A stretch of 64,000 nucleotides of DNA from CAIJMU01 sp035530275 (GTDB lineage Bacteria > Spirochaetota > Spirochaetia > Treponematales > Rectinemataceae). Each line of letters starts with the position of its first letter. Within the stretch, counting starts at the first letter, position 1. The stretch lies in NCBI GenBank assembly GCA_035530275.1, contig DATKVC010000008.1:62001-126000 (forward strand). Reading direction: 5' to 3'. Both the position numbers and the translations under genes were made by a program. Below are positions 18,094 to 26,139 of the stretch, one piece after another. The notes beneath the pieces are model-generated. The model made no database searches, was not told the origin of the DNA, and saw only the letters and a program-made list of their open reading frames with translations.

Positions 18094-21000
18094 TCAATCC
18101 TCCCGTCCTTGTCCGGGATAGGCGGCCAGTATGTCGCGAAGAATGCGGGCAGCCGCGTCGAGCTCGAAGGACTCGACCTTTTCGCGAAGTTGGTCCAGTC
18201 TCGCCGATGATGGGACTCCCCCAACTTCGCCGAGCCCGCCTCCACGCGCGGCCCCGAGTCGCGGGAGGACAAGCAGCAGTCTGTCGACGGCATCGGCCGA
18301 GCCGGCCTCGAGGCCGCTCGCGATTTCCTCGAGTTCGCCCAGGGTCGGGTAGGCGGCCAAAGCTTGGCCGTCAGCGACAGAATCTTCGGGGGAAAAGCCT
18401 TCGGCATTGCTTCCATCCTCGGTCTCGAGCAGGGCTGTGGAGGCGAGAACTCGATCGATTTCCCTCCGCAAGAGATCCCTTTTCTCCTCGGCGGATTCAC
18501 CGTTGCGGTAAAGGCAGGCTTCTTCTAGCCCGGCGGAAAGGGTCCGCAAATCGACGGCGCCGGCGTTCCCCGCGCCGCCTTTGAGGGAATGCGCAAGTTT
18601 GCCGAGGGCCGTGATATCCGCCATCGCGTCGGGCCGGGCAAGATTCTCCGCGGCCTCCTCGAGCTCGCGCCGGAACAGGCGAAGCATGCGGACAAACAAG
18701 GCAGGATCGCCCATGGCCCTCTGGATGCCCTCGCGGACGTCTATGCCCACCATGGAGGCGAAGGGCGCGCCGGCATCGGCGTACCGTATATCGGACGAAA
18801 TCTCGCGCGCCTTCACGAGGGGGCCGGGCAGGGCGTCGGTTTCAAATACGCAACGCGAAACGGCCCGCACGAGGTCGACATAGAGAAAGGGCTTGGGCAG
18901 GTAGCCGCACATGCCGGCGGCCATCGCCCTTTCGCGATCCTGGGTCATCACGTTGGCGGTCATGGCGACGATCGGCAGGTCTTCCCGATGCTCCAGCGCG
19001 TGGATCCGCTCCGCGGCGTCGTAGCCGGAGATGCCGGGCATCTGCACATCCATCAGCACTATGTCGAATTCTTCCGAGGCCGCGATCTCGACGGCCTTCT
19101 CACCGTCCTCCGCAACCTTCACCCTCGCTCCCGCCGCCTCCAGCATTTCGCGCGCGACGAGGATATTGAGCTTGTTGTCCTCGACGAGGAGGATTCGCGC
19201 GCCGGCGAGATGGGCGGCATCCGGCAGGAGATCGTCTCCAGACTCATCGATGGAAGCCGCGGAGGCGCCATTCCGAATTCCGAAGGTTCCCGCCGGAGCC
19301 CGCGCCCCCTCCTTACCCCGGTCGATGGCTTGCTCCGATGTCGTCAAGCCGAGGCGGGCGGTGAAGGTGAAGACACTGCCCTTGCCCGCCTCGCTTTCGA
19401 CGCCGATAGTTCCGCCCATGGCATGCGCGAGACGCTGGGCGATCGCGAGGCCGAGGCCCGTGCCGCCGTAACGCCTCGTCGTGGAGCTGTCGGCCTGCGA
19501 AAAAGGCGCGAAGAGCCTGTCCCTTCCCTCGGAGGCGATGCCGATTCCGCTGTCGCGTACCTTGAAGCGAAGGAGGCAGGCCACGTCGCTCAGTTCACCG
19601 GCTTCCACCTCGACCGCCACCTCGCCGACCTCGGTGAATTTGACCGCGTTGCCCACGAGATTGAGCAGTACTTGCCGGAGCCGCACCGGATCGCCCACGA
19701 AGAGATCGGGCAGGGAGGGGTCCGTCTTCGCGGAAAAGGCAAGCTTCTTTTCGGCCAGCTTCGGGGCGACGACGACCTCGACCTTCGCGAGGATGTCGGA
19801 AAGGCTGAATACGGTGGTCTCGAGCTCCAGCTTGCCGCTCTCAATCTTGGAGATGTCGAGGACGTCGTCGACGAGGTCCAGGAGAAGCCCCGCGGAGGAG
19901 GAGACCTTCGACAGCATGTCGGCCTGCCTCGGCGAGAGAGTCGTCGTCCGCATGAGCTGGGTGAGGCCGATGACGGCATTGAGCGGCGTGCGTATCTCAT
20001 GGCTCATGTTCGCCAGGAACTCCGTTTTCGCCGCGTTCATGGACTCCGCCTCGGCCCGCGCCAGTTCGGCCGCGACCCGAGCCTTCTCCATGCTCTCTTC
20101 GACGGTCTTCGAAAGGCTGATGTCGCGGGATATTGTCACAATTGCCCTGGCTTTTCCCCATTCGTCGGCTACGGGCAATTTGGCGAGCGAGTACCATTTC
20201 CTTTCGCCGTTCGGGCCTTCGAGAACCTGCTCCCGGACCACGGCCTCGCCGGTGGCGAGGGCACGCTTGTCGTCTTCCTCGGCTTCGGCGAGGAGCGAGG
20301 GTGGAAGATAGGCGTCGCTCGATCGTCCCACGAGATCGGAAGGCGACTCGACCCCGAAGAAGCGTGCCGCGCCCAGGTTGGCGAAAAGAATGGTACCTTT
20401 TGCATTCTTTATTATGATGCTGTCGGGTATGGCGTCGATGAGGGTGCGGAGGAGCTTGCGCTCTCCTTCCAGGGAGTCCTGGGCGGCCTTGAGCTCGGTG
20501 ATGTCCTCCGTCATCCCTATGAAATGATCGACCCTTCCCTCATGGCCCCTGATCGGGGATATCGAGGCTTGGGCCCAGTACAGGCTGCCATCCTTGCGGC
20601 GATTCCGGAAGACGCCGTGCCATTCGTCGCCGCCGAGTATGCAGCGCCAAAGCTCCTCGTACAGGGATCGTTCCTGGAGTCCCGAATTGAGGATGCGTGG
20701 ATTGCGGCCCAGCACCTCCTCGCGCGGGTAGCCGGACAGCGAGCAGAACTTGGCGTTCGCGTACTCGATGGCGCCTCGGCCGTCCGTGATGATGACCGCC
20801 ACGGGGCTCTGGTCGACCGCGCGTTTGACCTTGAGGAGTTCGGCCTCGATCTGCTTGCGCTCGTCGATCTCGCTCTCGAGGCGACGCGCCCGCTCCGCTA
20901 TCTCCTCGTCGCCCCGAACGAGGGACCTCGCCACGACGAAGAGGGTGGCCGCGAGCGCGATGCCCGTCAGAAGGGAGGTGACGGCTCCGCCGAAGCGCAG

Positions 21001-21816
21001 GTCGAAGGCGCCGATCCTGACCGTATGCACCACGACGAAGCCGATGGCCAGGGGTATCGCGAAGACGAGGACGAGGGTCTTCCGGAGCAGCCTTGCCCCG
21101 CTCCCATCGCCCACGATGGCCGAGGAGGGACGCCTATCCGTGCTGGCCGCCAACAGGCCGAAGCCCAGGCTCATGAGGGAGAGGGTGGCCGGAAAGGAAA
21201 TCTCCGCCCATGACCCGAAGGCCCCGTACTCTTGAACGCCGTACAGATGGCCCGCGAAGCTCAGATAGGCGGCGCCGAAGACGAAATTGCCCGCCACCGC
21301 CGCCAAGGGCCCCTTGCGCCCCGGCAGGAATATGCACCCAATACCGACAATCGTGTAACTCGCCGACTCGAGGAGCGACATGGGCCCGTGCAGGACTTCG
21401 TCGGCCGCTCCGTCCGGAAGGAGGGAGAAGAGGAACGCATGGGCGCCGAACTCGAAGGAAAACAGCCTCTCGATAAAGGTGAGGACTCCGATCGCGGCGA
21501 CGACGAGCCCGAGCGCCGCGGTCGCCCTCGGTCGCCAGTCGGCGTGTTTCGGCGCTTTCTGCCCGGGGTGAGGCGCGTCCGCGCCACGCCCCCGAAGATC
21601 CCGCGATGTCGAGGCAAGCATGACGGCAATGCCGCCGATCGTCGCGAGTACCATCGAAGGGGTCTTGAAGGACAGGAAATGCTCGAGAAAGGGCCACAGC
21701 GATTTCGCTGCCGGATACGCCTTGACGAAGCCCGCGATTCCCAAGGCCAGCGACAAGGCTCCGGCGGCGAAGGCGAAGGATTTCCCCGGAGGTTCCATCG
21801 CCACGGGCTCCCTCAC
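18094..21816 (-). CDS. Membrane hybrid histidine kinase with PAS repeats, receiver and Hpt
   Basis: 1240 residues. The N-terminus (about 1-300) has seven or so hydrophobic helices and resembles a membrane sensor domain. Then two PAS domains (about 325-430 and 450-575; VDHFIGMTEDITELK ends the first), HisKA with NMSHEIRTPLNAVIG (phospho-His about residue 604), HATPase (DSGIGI, YGGTGLGLAI), a receiver (LMDVQMPG, Asp about 921) and Hpt (LAHSLKGGAGN, His about 1073). All phosphorelay residues are intact. The start is GTG at 21816, which overlaps the stop of the HD-GYP gene (GTGA), so the pair is translationally coupled. No separate output domain, so the HD-GYP regulator is the likely partner. Confidence 0.9.
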   Translation of the reverse strand: MREPVAMEPPGKSFAFAAGALSLALGIAGFVKAYPAAKSLWPFLEHFLSFKTPSMVLATIGGIAVMLASTSRDLRGRGADAPHPGQKAPKHADWRPRATAALGLVVAAIGVLTFIERLFSFEFGAHAFLFSLLPDGAADEVLHGPMSLLESASYTIVGIGCIFLPGRKGPLAAVAGNFVFGAAYLSFAGHLYGVQEYGAFGSWAEISFPATLSLMSLGFGLLAASTDRRPSSAIVGDGSGARLLRKTLVLVFAIPLAIGFVVVHTVRIGAFDLRFGGAVTSLLTGIALAATLFVVARSLVRGDEEIAERARRLESEIDERKQIEAELLKVKRAVDQSPVAVIITDGRGAIEYANAKFCSLSGYPREEVLGRNPRILNSGLQERSLYEELWRCILGGDEWHGVFRNRRKDGSLYWAQASISPIRGHEGRVDHFIGMTEDITELKAAQDSLEGERKLLRTLIDAIPDSIIIKNAKGTILFANLGAARFFGVESPSDLVGRSSDAYLPPSLLAEAEEDDKRALATGEAVVREQVLEGPNGERKWYSLAKLPVADEWGKARAIVTISRDISLSKTVEESMEKARVAAELARAEAESMNAAKTEFLANMSHEIRTPLNAVIGLTQLMRTTTLSPRQADMLSKVSSSAGLLLDLVDDVLDISKIESGKLELETTVFSLSDILAKVEVVVAPKLAEKKLAFSAKTDPSLPDLFVGDPVRLRQVLLNLVGNAVKFTEVGEVAVEVEAGELSDVACLLRFKVRDSGIGIASEGRDRLFAPFSQADSSTTRRYGGTGLGLAIAQRLAHAMGGTIGVESEAGKGSVFTFTARLGLTTSEQAIDRGKEGARAPAGTFGIRNGASAASIDESGDDLLPDAAHLAGARILLVEDNKLNILVAREMLEAAGARVKVAEDGEKAVEIAASEEFDIVLMDVQMPGISGYDAAERIHALEHREDLPIVAMTANVMTQDRERAMAAGMCGYLPKPFLYVDLVRAVSRCVFETDALPGPLVKAREISSDIRYADAGAPFASMVGIDVREGIQRAMGDPALFVRMLRLFRRELEEAAENLARPDAMADITALGKLAHSLKGGAGNAGAVDLRTLSAGLEEACLYRNGESAEEKRDLLRREIDRVLASTALLETEDGSNAEGFSPEDSVADGQALAAYPTLGELEEIASGLEAGSADAVDRLLLVLPRLGAARGGGLGEVGGVPSSARLDQLREKVESFELDAAARILRDILAAYPGQGRED

Positions 21817-22901
21817 GCGGAACGCTCCTCCCTCGCTTCGTCGGAGAACCGCTCCGCGATCTCGGCCAATTCCGCCTCGGCGTCCAAGGCGAGGTCGAGC
21901 AAGCCCGGATCGAAGGCCGTCCCCGAGCCCTCGCGGAGAAACCCGAGGGTGGCCTCATGGTTGAAGGGTTCCTTATAAGGGCGTCTCGAACGGAGTGCGT
22001 CGTAGACATCGGCTATGGCCATGATGCGCCCGGCCAGGGGAATTTCCTCCCCCCGCAACCCTCTCGGATAGCCCGAGCCGTCCCAATGCTCGTGGTGGGT
22101 ATAGGTGACATCCATCGCGACGTCCAGAAAGGAGGTCGCCCCGAGGATCGCCACCGACTTGCGCAGAGCCTGGAAGCCCAACCAGGCGTGCCGCCGCATG
22201 ATGCGCGTCTCTTCCGGGGTCAACGTGGCGGGTTTGAGGAGGATGCTGTCGGGGATGCCGACCTTGCCGATGTCATGGAGGGGCGCAGACCTCGCAAGGA
22301 GATCGACATGCCGAGGACCGATCGCTCCGCTCGGGCCCGCTTTCGCGGCGAGCCTTTCCGCGATGATTCGCACGTAATGCGAAGTCCGCTGGATGTGGTT
22401 GCCCGTTTCGGGGTCGCGGAACTCCGCGAGGGTGCCCATCCCGAGGAAGGTTACCGCCTGCGTAAGCTCGACCTCCCGCGTCCGGTCGGCGATGAGGCGC
22501 TCGAGATCGTCGCGGTGGCGCTTGAGTTCGAGATGGTTGAGGACTCGCGCCACGACGATGGCGGGGTTGAAGGGTTTGGAGATGTAATCAACGGCCCCGA
22601 GACCGAGCCCCTTCGATTCGTCAGAGGCGGCGTCGAGGGCCGAGATGAAGATGATCGGGATGGCCTCGGTGCGGGGATCGGCCTTGAGCCTGCCGCAGAC
22701 CTCATAGCCGTCCATGCCCGGCATCATGATGTCGAGGAGAATCAGGTCAGGCAGACTCTCGGATACGCGGAGGAGGGCTTGCTCGCCGCTCGTCGCCACG
22801 ACGAGGTCGAAACGGCCCTTGAGGAATTCGACGAGAATCCTGAGATTGAGAGCCTGGTCGTCGACCAGCAGCAAACGCGGTCTTTCGACCTTTTCGGACA
22901 T
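21813..22901 (-). CDS. Response regulator with HD-GYP c-di-GMP phosphodiesterase domain
   Basis: 362 residues: receiver (RLLLVDDQ, LILLDIMMPGMDGYEV, ISKPF), a coiled linker, then HD-GYP with LHDIGKVGIPD (about residue 213) and HHEHWDGSGYPRGL (about residue 272). All metal-binding motifs are present, so it should hydrolyse c-di-GMP. The start at 22901 has GGAGG eight bases upstream. It is first in the operon with the hybrid kinase, which probably phosphorylates it. Confidence 0.93.
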   Translation of the reverse strand: MSEKVERPRLLLVDDQALNLRILVEFLKGRFDLVVATSGEQALLRVSESLPDLILLDIMMPGMDGYEVCGRLKADPRTEAIPIIFISALDAASDESKGLGLGAVDYISKPFNPAIVVARVLNHLELKRHRDDLERLIADRTREVELTQAVTFLGMGTLAEFRDPETGNHIQRTSHYVRIIAERLAAKAGPSGAIGPRHVDLLARSAPLHDIGKVGIPDSILLKPATLTPEETRIMRRHAWLGFQALRKSVAILGATSFLDVAMDVTYTHHEHWDGSGYPRGLRGEEIPLAGRIMAIADVYDALRSRRPYKEPFNHEATLGFLREGSGTAFDPGLLDLALDAEAELAEIAERFSDEAREERSA

Positions 22902-23011
22902 CCGGATCCTCCACCCGACCAAACATCAAAGCGGCGGATTAGTTAGCCGCTCTTGATCAATACTGTCTTTTTTAGCGGAGCTCCGTCTCGTTTTCAATGG
23001 TATTAATGGCC

Positions 23012-23053
23012 AAGGTCCCGCCGAGGCGGGACCTTGTGAACCCGGCAAGCCGG
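23012..23053 (-). terminator. Two adjacent hairpins downstream of the BMP gene
   Basis: AAGGTCCCGCC/GGCGGGACCTT (23012-23022 with 23025-23035) is a perfect inverted repeat, and CCCGGCAAGCCGGG (23040-23053) is a second one. They lie between the BMP stop and the HD-GYP start. No T-run follows on either strand, so a Rho-independent terminator is only a candidate. Confidence 0.4.
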
Positions 23054-23116
23054 GAAGGGTCGCCGCGACGCGCAATGCGACTTTCGTGCATGTCGCGCCG
23101 CGGCGAAATCGGGGAC

Positions 23117-24142
23117 TCAGCCCCTCGAATCGACCTTGAGCTTGCCGGAGACGATTTCGGCCGTGTACTTGGCGATTTCCTTCTCGATGGCGGCGGAAAG
23201 GTTGGGGTTCTTGGCCGGGAGGCCGACGCCCTTGGATTTGAGGTCGAAGACGAGGACCTGGCCGCCGGGGAACTTGCCCTGCTCAGTCATCACCGCGACG
23301 TCATGGGCGGCGACGTCGACACGCTTCATCATGGAGGTGAGGACGGCGGACTTGCCCGGGGCGTAGATGCCGTCAGCGTACTGGTCCTTGTCGACGCCGA
23401 TGGCCCAGCGGATGTCGCCCTTGGCCGAGCGCTCCTTGGCTTCCTTGATGACGCCGTTTCCAGAGCCTCCGGCAACCTGGTAAATGATGTCGGCGCCGGC
23501 GTCATACTGCTTGGCAGCCATGGCCTGGCCGATGCCGGCATCGGTGAAGGAGCCGGTGTAGTCGACGAGGATCTTGGCGCCGGGAAGCACGGCCTTGACG
23601 CCCTGCTCGAAACCGACCTGGAAGTTCTCGATGAGGGGGAACTGCATGCCGCCCACGAAGCCGATGACGTTCTTCTTGTCGGCCTTGGCCTTGAGACCGG
23701 CGGCGACGCCGGCGAGGAAGGAACCCTCATTTGCGGCGAAGACGGCGTTGGCGACGTTCGGGACGTTTTTCCCGTCCTTGTCCTGGACCACCGAGTCGAT
23801 GATCATGAACTTCTGATTCGGATACTGCTGGGCGACCGTCAGCATGGCCTCATTGAAGAGGAAGCCGGGGGCGATGATGAGGTCCATCTTCTGATCGGCG
23901 AAGGTGGAGAGGTTGGGGATGTAGTCGGCGTCGGCCGTCGACTGGAGATACTTCACATCGGTGCCGACCTTGAGCTTGCGCTCGGCGGCATAGGCCTTGA
24001 CGCCTTCCCAGGTGCCCTGGTTGAAGGATTTGTCATCGATGCCGCCGACGTCGGTGACGAGACCGACCTTGATTGGGGCAGCGAAAAGAGCGGTCGCCCC
24101 GAGTAGGGCGAGAAGCACGAGAACGACGTTCTTCTTCATCAT
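23117..24142 (-). CDS. BMP-family (nucleoside) ABC transporter substrate-binding protein
   Basis: A 341-residue secreted binding protein of the BmpA/PnrA family: KVGLVTDVGGIDDKSFNQGTWEG at the mature N-terminus and GFVGGMQFPLIENFQVGFEQGVK later, both classic. PnrA of Treponema pallidum binds purine nucleosides. The signal peptide (MMKKN, then a hydrophobic run ending ATALFAAPIK) has no lipobox Cys, so it should be released to the periplasm by signal peptidase I instead of being lipidated like most relatives. The start at 24142 has AGGAG upstream. It is likely the receptor for the permease/ATPase operon at 14423-17985 and sits next to the deoxyribose microcompartment operon. Confidence 0.9.
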   Translation of the reverse strand: MMKKNVVLVLLALLGATALFAAPIKVGLVTDVGGIDDKSFNQGTWEGVKAYAAERKLKVGTDVKYLQSTADADYIPNLSTFADQKMDLIIAPGFLFNEAMLTVAQQYPNQKFMIIDSVVQDKDGKNVPNVANAVFAANEGSFLAGVAAGLKAKADKKNVIGFVGGMQFPLIENFQVGFEQGVKAVLPGAKILVDYTGSFTDAGIGQAMAAKQYDAGADIIYQVAGGSGNGVIKEAKERSAKGDIRWAIGVDKDQYADGIYAPGKSAVLTSMMKRVDVAAHDVAVMTEQGKFPGGQVLVFDLKSKGVGLPAKNPNLSAAIEKEIAKYTAEIVSGKLKVDSRG

Positions 24143-24159
24143 CTCTCTCCTTGTGCGTA

Positions 24160-24177
24160 GCGCGTTCTGAAACGCGC
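24160..24177 (-). promoter_or_regulatory. Small hairpin in the BMP gene leader
   Basis: GCGCGTT-CTGA-AACGCGC, a 7-bp perfect stem, lies just upstream of the BMP ribosome-binding site. It could modulate translation or mRNA stability; no known riboswitch is recognised. Confidence 0.3.
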
Positions 24178-24263
24178 GTTTTGTATAGCATAGACCCAAA
24201 AAGAGGGCCACGCAATCGGAATGACGCCGGCAAAAAAAGCATCCCCCCCGGCAATGCGCGATT

Positions 24264-25052
24264 TCAGTAGCTGGCGGTGCCTTTTTGCCCCGTAACGAGG
24301 AGGACGCCCGAACTCGTGCCAAGCCTTGTCGCGCCCGCCTCGATCATCTTGACCGCGTCCTCGAAACTGCGGACCCCTCCGGAAGCCTTGACGCCCATCT
24401 TCGGGCCCACGGTTCTTCGCATGAGGACGATATCGTCGACGGTCGCGCCGCCCTTGTTGAAACCTGTCGAGGTCTTCACGAAGTCCGCACCGATATCCTT
24501 GGCGATCTGGCACACGAGGACCTTCTCCTCGTCGGTGAGCAGACAGGTTTCGATGATGACCTTGAGCACGATTCCCGCCCTACAGGCGCGGCGCACCGCG
24601 AGCATGTCCTCGCGGGTCGCCTTGAAGTCCTTGGCCTTGAGGGCGCCGACGTTGACGACCATGTCGATTTCGGAAGCGCCATTGGCGATGGCCGTCCTGG
24701 CCTCGAAGGCCTTGGCCCGACTGTCCATGGCGCCGAGGGGAAAGCCCACGACGGCGCAGACCTTGACGCCCGTGCCGCCGAGCCTGCGAGCGCAATGCTC
24801 GACCCAGGTCGAATTGACGCACACGGAATAAAAATGATGGGCCGCCGCCTCGTCGCAGAGGCTCGACACCTGGTCGACGGTCGCCTCGGGCTTGAGGAGG
24901 GTGTGATCGATGTACTTCGCGAGATCCTTCGGGAGAATGGCGACCTGGCCTTGGGCCTGGGCCGCGGGGGCCGACCTGGACGCCTCGGCGCTTCCCATCC
25001 GAGAGAGCACCTCTTCGACGACCTTTTGTATTACCTGGTTCTGATCCATCAA
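24264..25052 (-). CDS. deoC: Deoxyribose-phosphate aldolase with microcompartment-targeting N-terminus
   Basis: 262 residues. The aldolase core starts near residue 43 (LAKYIDHTLLKPEAT) and carries SEIDMVVNVGALK, the Schiff-base Lys in DFVKTSTGF, and GVKASGGVRS. It splits 2-deoxyribose-5-phosphate into acetaldehyde and glyceraldehyde-3-phosphate. Before the core are about 20 residues forming an amphipathic helix (QVIQKVVEEVLSRM) and an Ala/Gln-rich linker, the architecture of encapsulation peptides that load enzymes into bacterial microcompartments. Acetaldehyde release explains why it would be enclosed together with the aldehyde dehydrogenase. Last gene of the operon; it overlaps the rpiB stop by ATGA. 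Confidence 0.95.
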   Translation of the reverse strand: MMDQNQVIQKVVEEVLSRMGSAEASRSAPAAQAQGQVAILPKDLAKYIDHTLLKPEATVDQVSSLCDEAAAHHFYSVCVNSTWVEHCARRLGGTGVKVCAVVGFPLGAMDSRAKAFEARTAIANGASEIDMVVNVGALKAKDFKATREDMLAVRRACRAGIVLKVIIETCLLTDEEKVLVCQIAKDIGADFVKTSTGFNKGGATVDDIVLMRRTVGPKMGVKASGGVRSFEDAVKMIEAGATRLGTSSGVLLVTGQKGTASY

Positions 25053-25540
25053 GTAGACGAGCCTCCTCGCTCCAACGCCATAATCTTGTTAATTCTCACG
25101 ATATGGCGTCCACCGGCGAAACGCGTCTCGAGCCAGATCCGGACGAGTTCGGCCAGGACCTCCGGGCCATGCAGGGGGCCGCCCAGACTGAGAACGTTCG
25201 CGTTGTTGTGTTCCCTGCTGTTGACCACGGTGCGAAGGTCGTAGCACATGGCAGCCCTGATTCCTCGAACCTTGTTGGCGGCCATGCAAGACCCTATGCC
25301 GGCCCCGTCCAGGACGATGCCCCTCTCGCAGTCGCCCGATACTACCCTGCGACAGACGGCTTCGGCAATATCGGGATAGTCGACCTTGTCGGTGCCGAAG
25401 CAACCCACATCCACCACCCGATAGCCCAAGATACCGAGGTAGTCGACCAGCATCGCCTTTTGCCCGACGGCGCCGTGATCGGCCCCTATCGCCACGCTGC
25501 GAACGAGATCGGCTCGCGCGCCATTTTCCTCATCGCTCAT
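25049..25540 (-). CDS. rpiB: RpiB/LacAB-family sugar-phosphate isomerase
   Basis: 163 residues: VAIGADHGAVGQK at the N-terminus (the usual IGADHAG segment), RGIVLDGAGIGSCMAANKVRGIRAA, and VVNSREHNNANVLSLGG. The Cys normally found in the GTGIG loop is replaced by Asp (LDGAGIG), while a Cys lies three residues later. RpiB interconverts ribose-5-P and ribulose-5-P; RpiB-like proteins are a recurrent part of SPU-type microcompartment loci, where their exact substrate is not established. Overlaps both neighbours by 4 bp. Confidence 0.88.
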   Translation of the reverse strand: MSDEENGARADLVRSVAIGADHGAVGQKAMLVDYLGILGYRVVDVGCFGTDKVDYPDIAEAVCRRVVSGDCERGIVLDGAGIGSCMAANKVRGIRAAMCYDLRTVVNSREHNNANVLSLGGPLHGPEVLAELVRIWLETRFAGGRHIVRINKIMALERGGSST

Positions 25541-25818
25541 GCTTCACCCTCGATGTCGATCCTGTCGACGATGCCAAGTATCACCGTCCTTACGATCATG
25601 GCCTTCTCGTCGCCGATAGCGTTCCTCGCGGAACCGCCCTCGTCCACCACGAGAACCCTGTCGCCCTCGCCGGCCTGGACGGCGTCGAGGGCCAGAATGG
25701 CCTTGCCCTTGGCCCTGCCCTTCTCGTCGAGGGGCTGGACCATGAGGAGTTTATGGCCGACCAGCTGGGGGTGCTTTTCGGTCGAGACGACGCTCGCGAC
25801 AACCCTGCCGACGATCAC
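25537..25818 (-). CDS. Microcompartment vertex protein, BMC-P (EutN/CcmL family), copy 1
   Basis: 93 residues. It starts at a GTG (25818) that overlaps the upstream stop (GTGA). Sequence features of EutN/CcmL pentamers: IVGRVVASVVSTEKHPQLVGHKLL at the N-terminus, AVQAGEGDRVLVVDEGGSAR in the middle and TVILGIVDRIDI at the end. Pentamers cap the twelve vertices of the polyhedral shell. An ATG-only annotation would miss or overextend this gene. Confidence 0.9.
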   Translation of the reverse strand: MIVGRVVASVVSTEKHPQLVGHKLLMVQPLDEKGRAKGKAILALDAVQAGEGDRVLVVDEGGSARNAIGDEKAMIVRTVILGIVDRIDIEGEA

Positions 25819-26129
25819 GGGACCACCCCGGCCTCGGCCCGGCCGCCCTTTGGTCCGGGCGGGGCGGCGTTGACGGCGTCGACGACGCCGAGGATCGCGG
25901 CGTCGCCGGGATTGTACCATCCGTTGGGATTGGCCTGGGCCGCCTCCTTGCCGGATTCGAAGAAGACGATATCGCCCTCGCCCGCCCGCGCGGTGTCCCA
26001 GGCGACGAGGGCGGGGCCAGCCTCGGCGAGGCCCTCGTCCAGGGGCTGGACGAGGAGGAGCTTGAGCCCGTCGAAACAGGGCAGCTTTGTCGCGCAGACG
26101 ACCCGCCCGATCACCCTTCCCAATTTCAC
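25815..26129 (-). CDS. Microcompartment vertex protein, BMC-P (EutN/CcmL family), copy 2
   Basis: 104 residues, GTG start at 26129. EutN-type core: LGRVIGRVVCATKLPCFDGLKLLLVQPLD, TARAGEGDIVFFESGKEA and DAAILGVVDAVN. The C-terminus has an extra Pro/Gly-rich tail (AAPPGPKGGRAEAGVVP) not seen in copy 1. It begins 10 bp after the aldehyde dehydrogenase stop and overlaps copy 1. Confidence 0.88.
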   Translation of the reverse strand: MKLGRVIGRVVCATKLPCFDGLKLLLVQPLDEGLAEAGPALVAWDTARAGEGDIVFFESGKEAAQANPNGWYNPGDAAILGVVDAVNAAPPGPKGGRAEAGVVP

Positions 26130-26139
26130 GCCGGCCCCC

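Noticed and set aside
18589..21213. 874-codon plus-strand frame opposite the hybrid kinase
   Set aside because: Same reason: it mirrors codon bias of the real minus-strand kinase and shows no family features.
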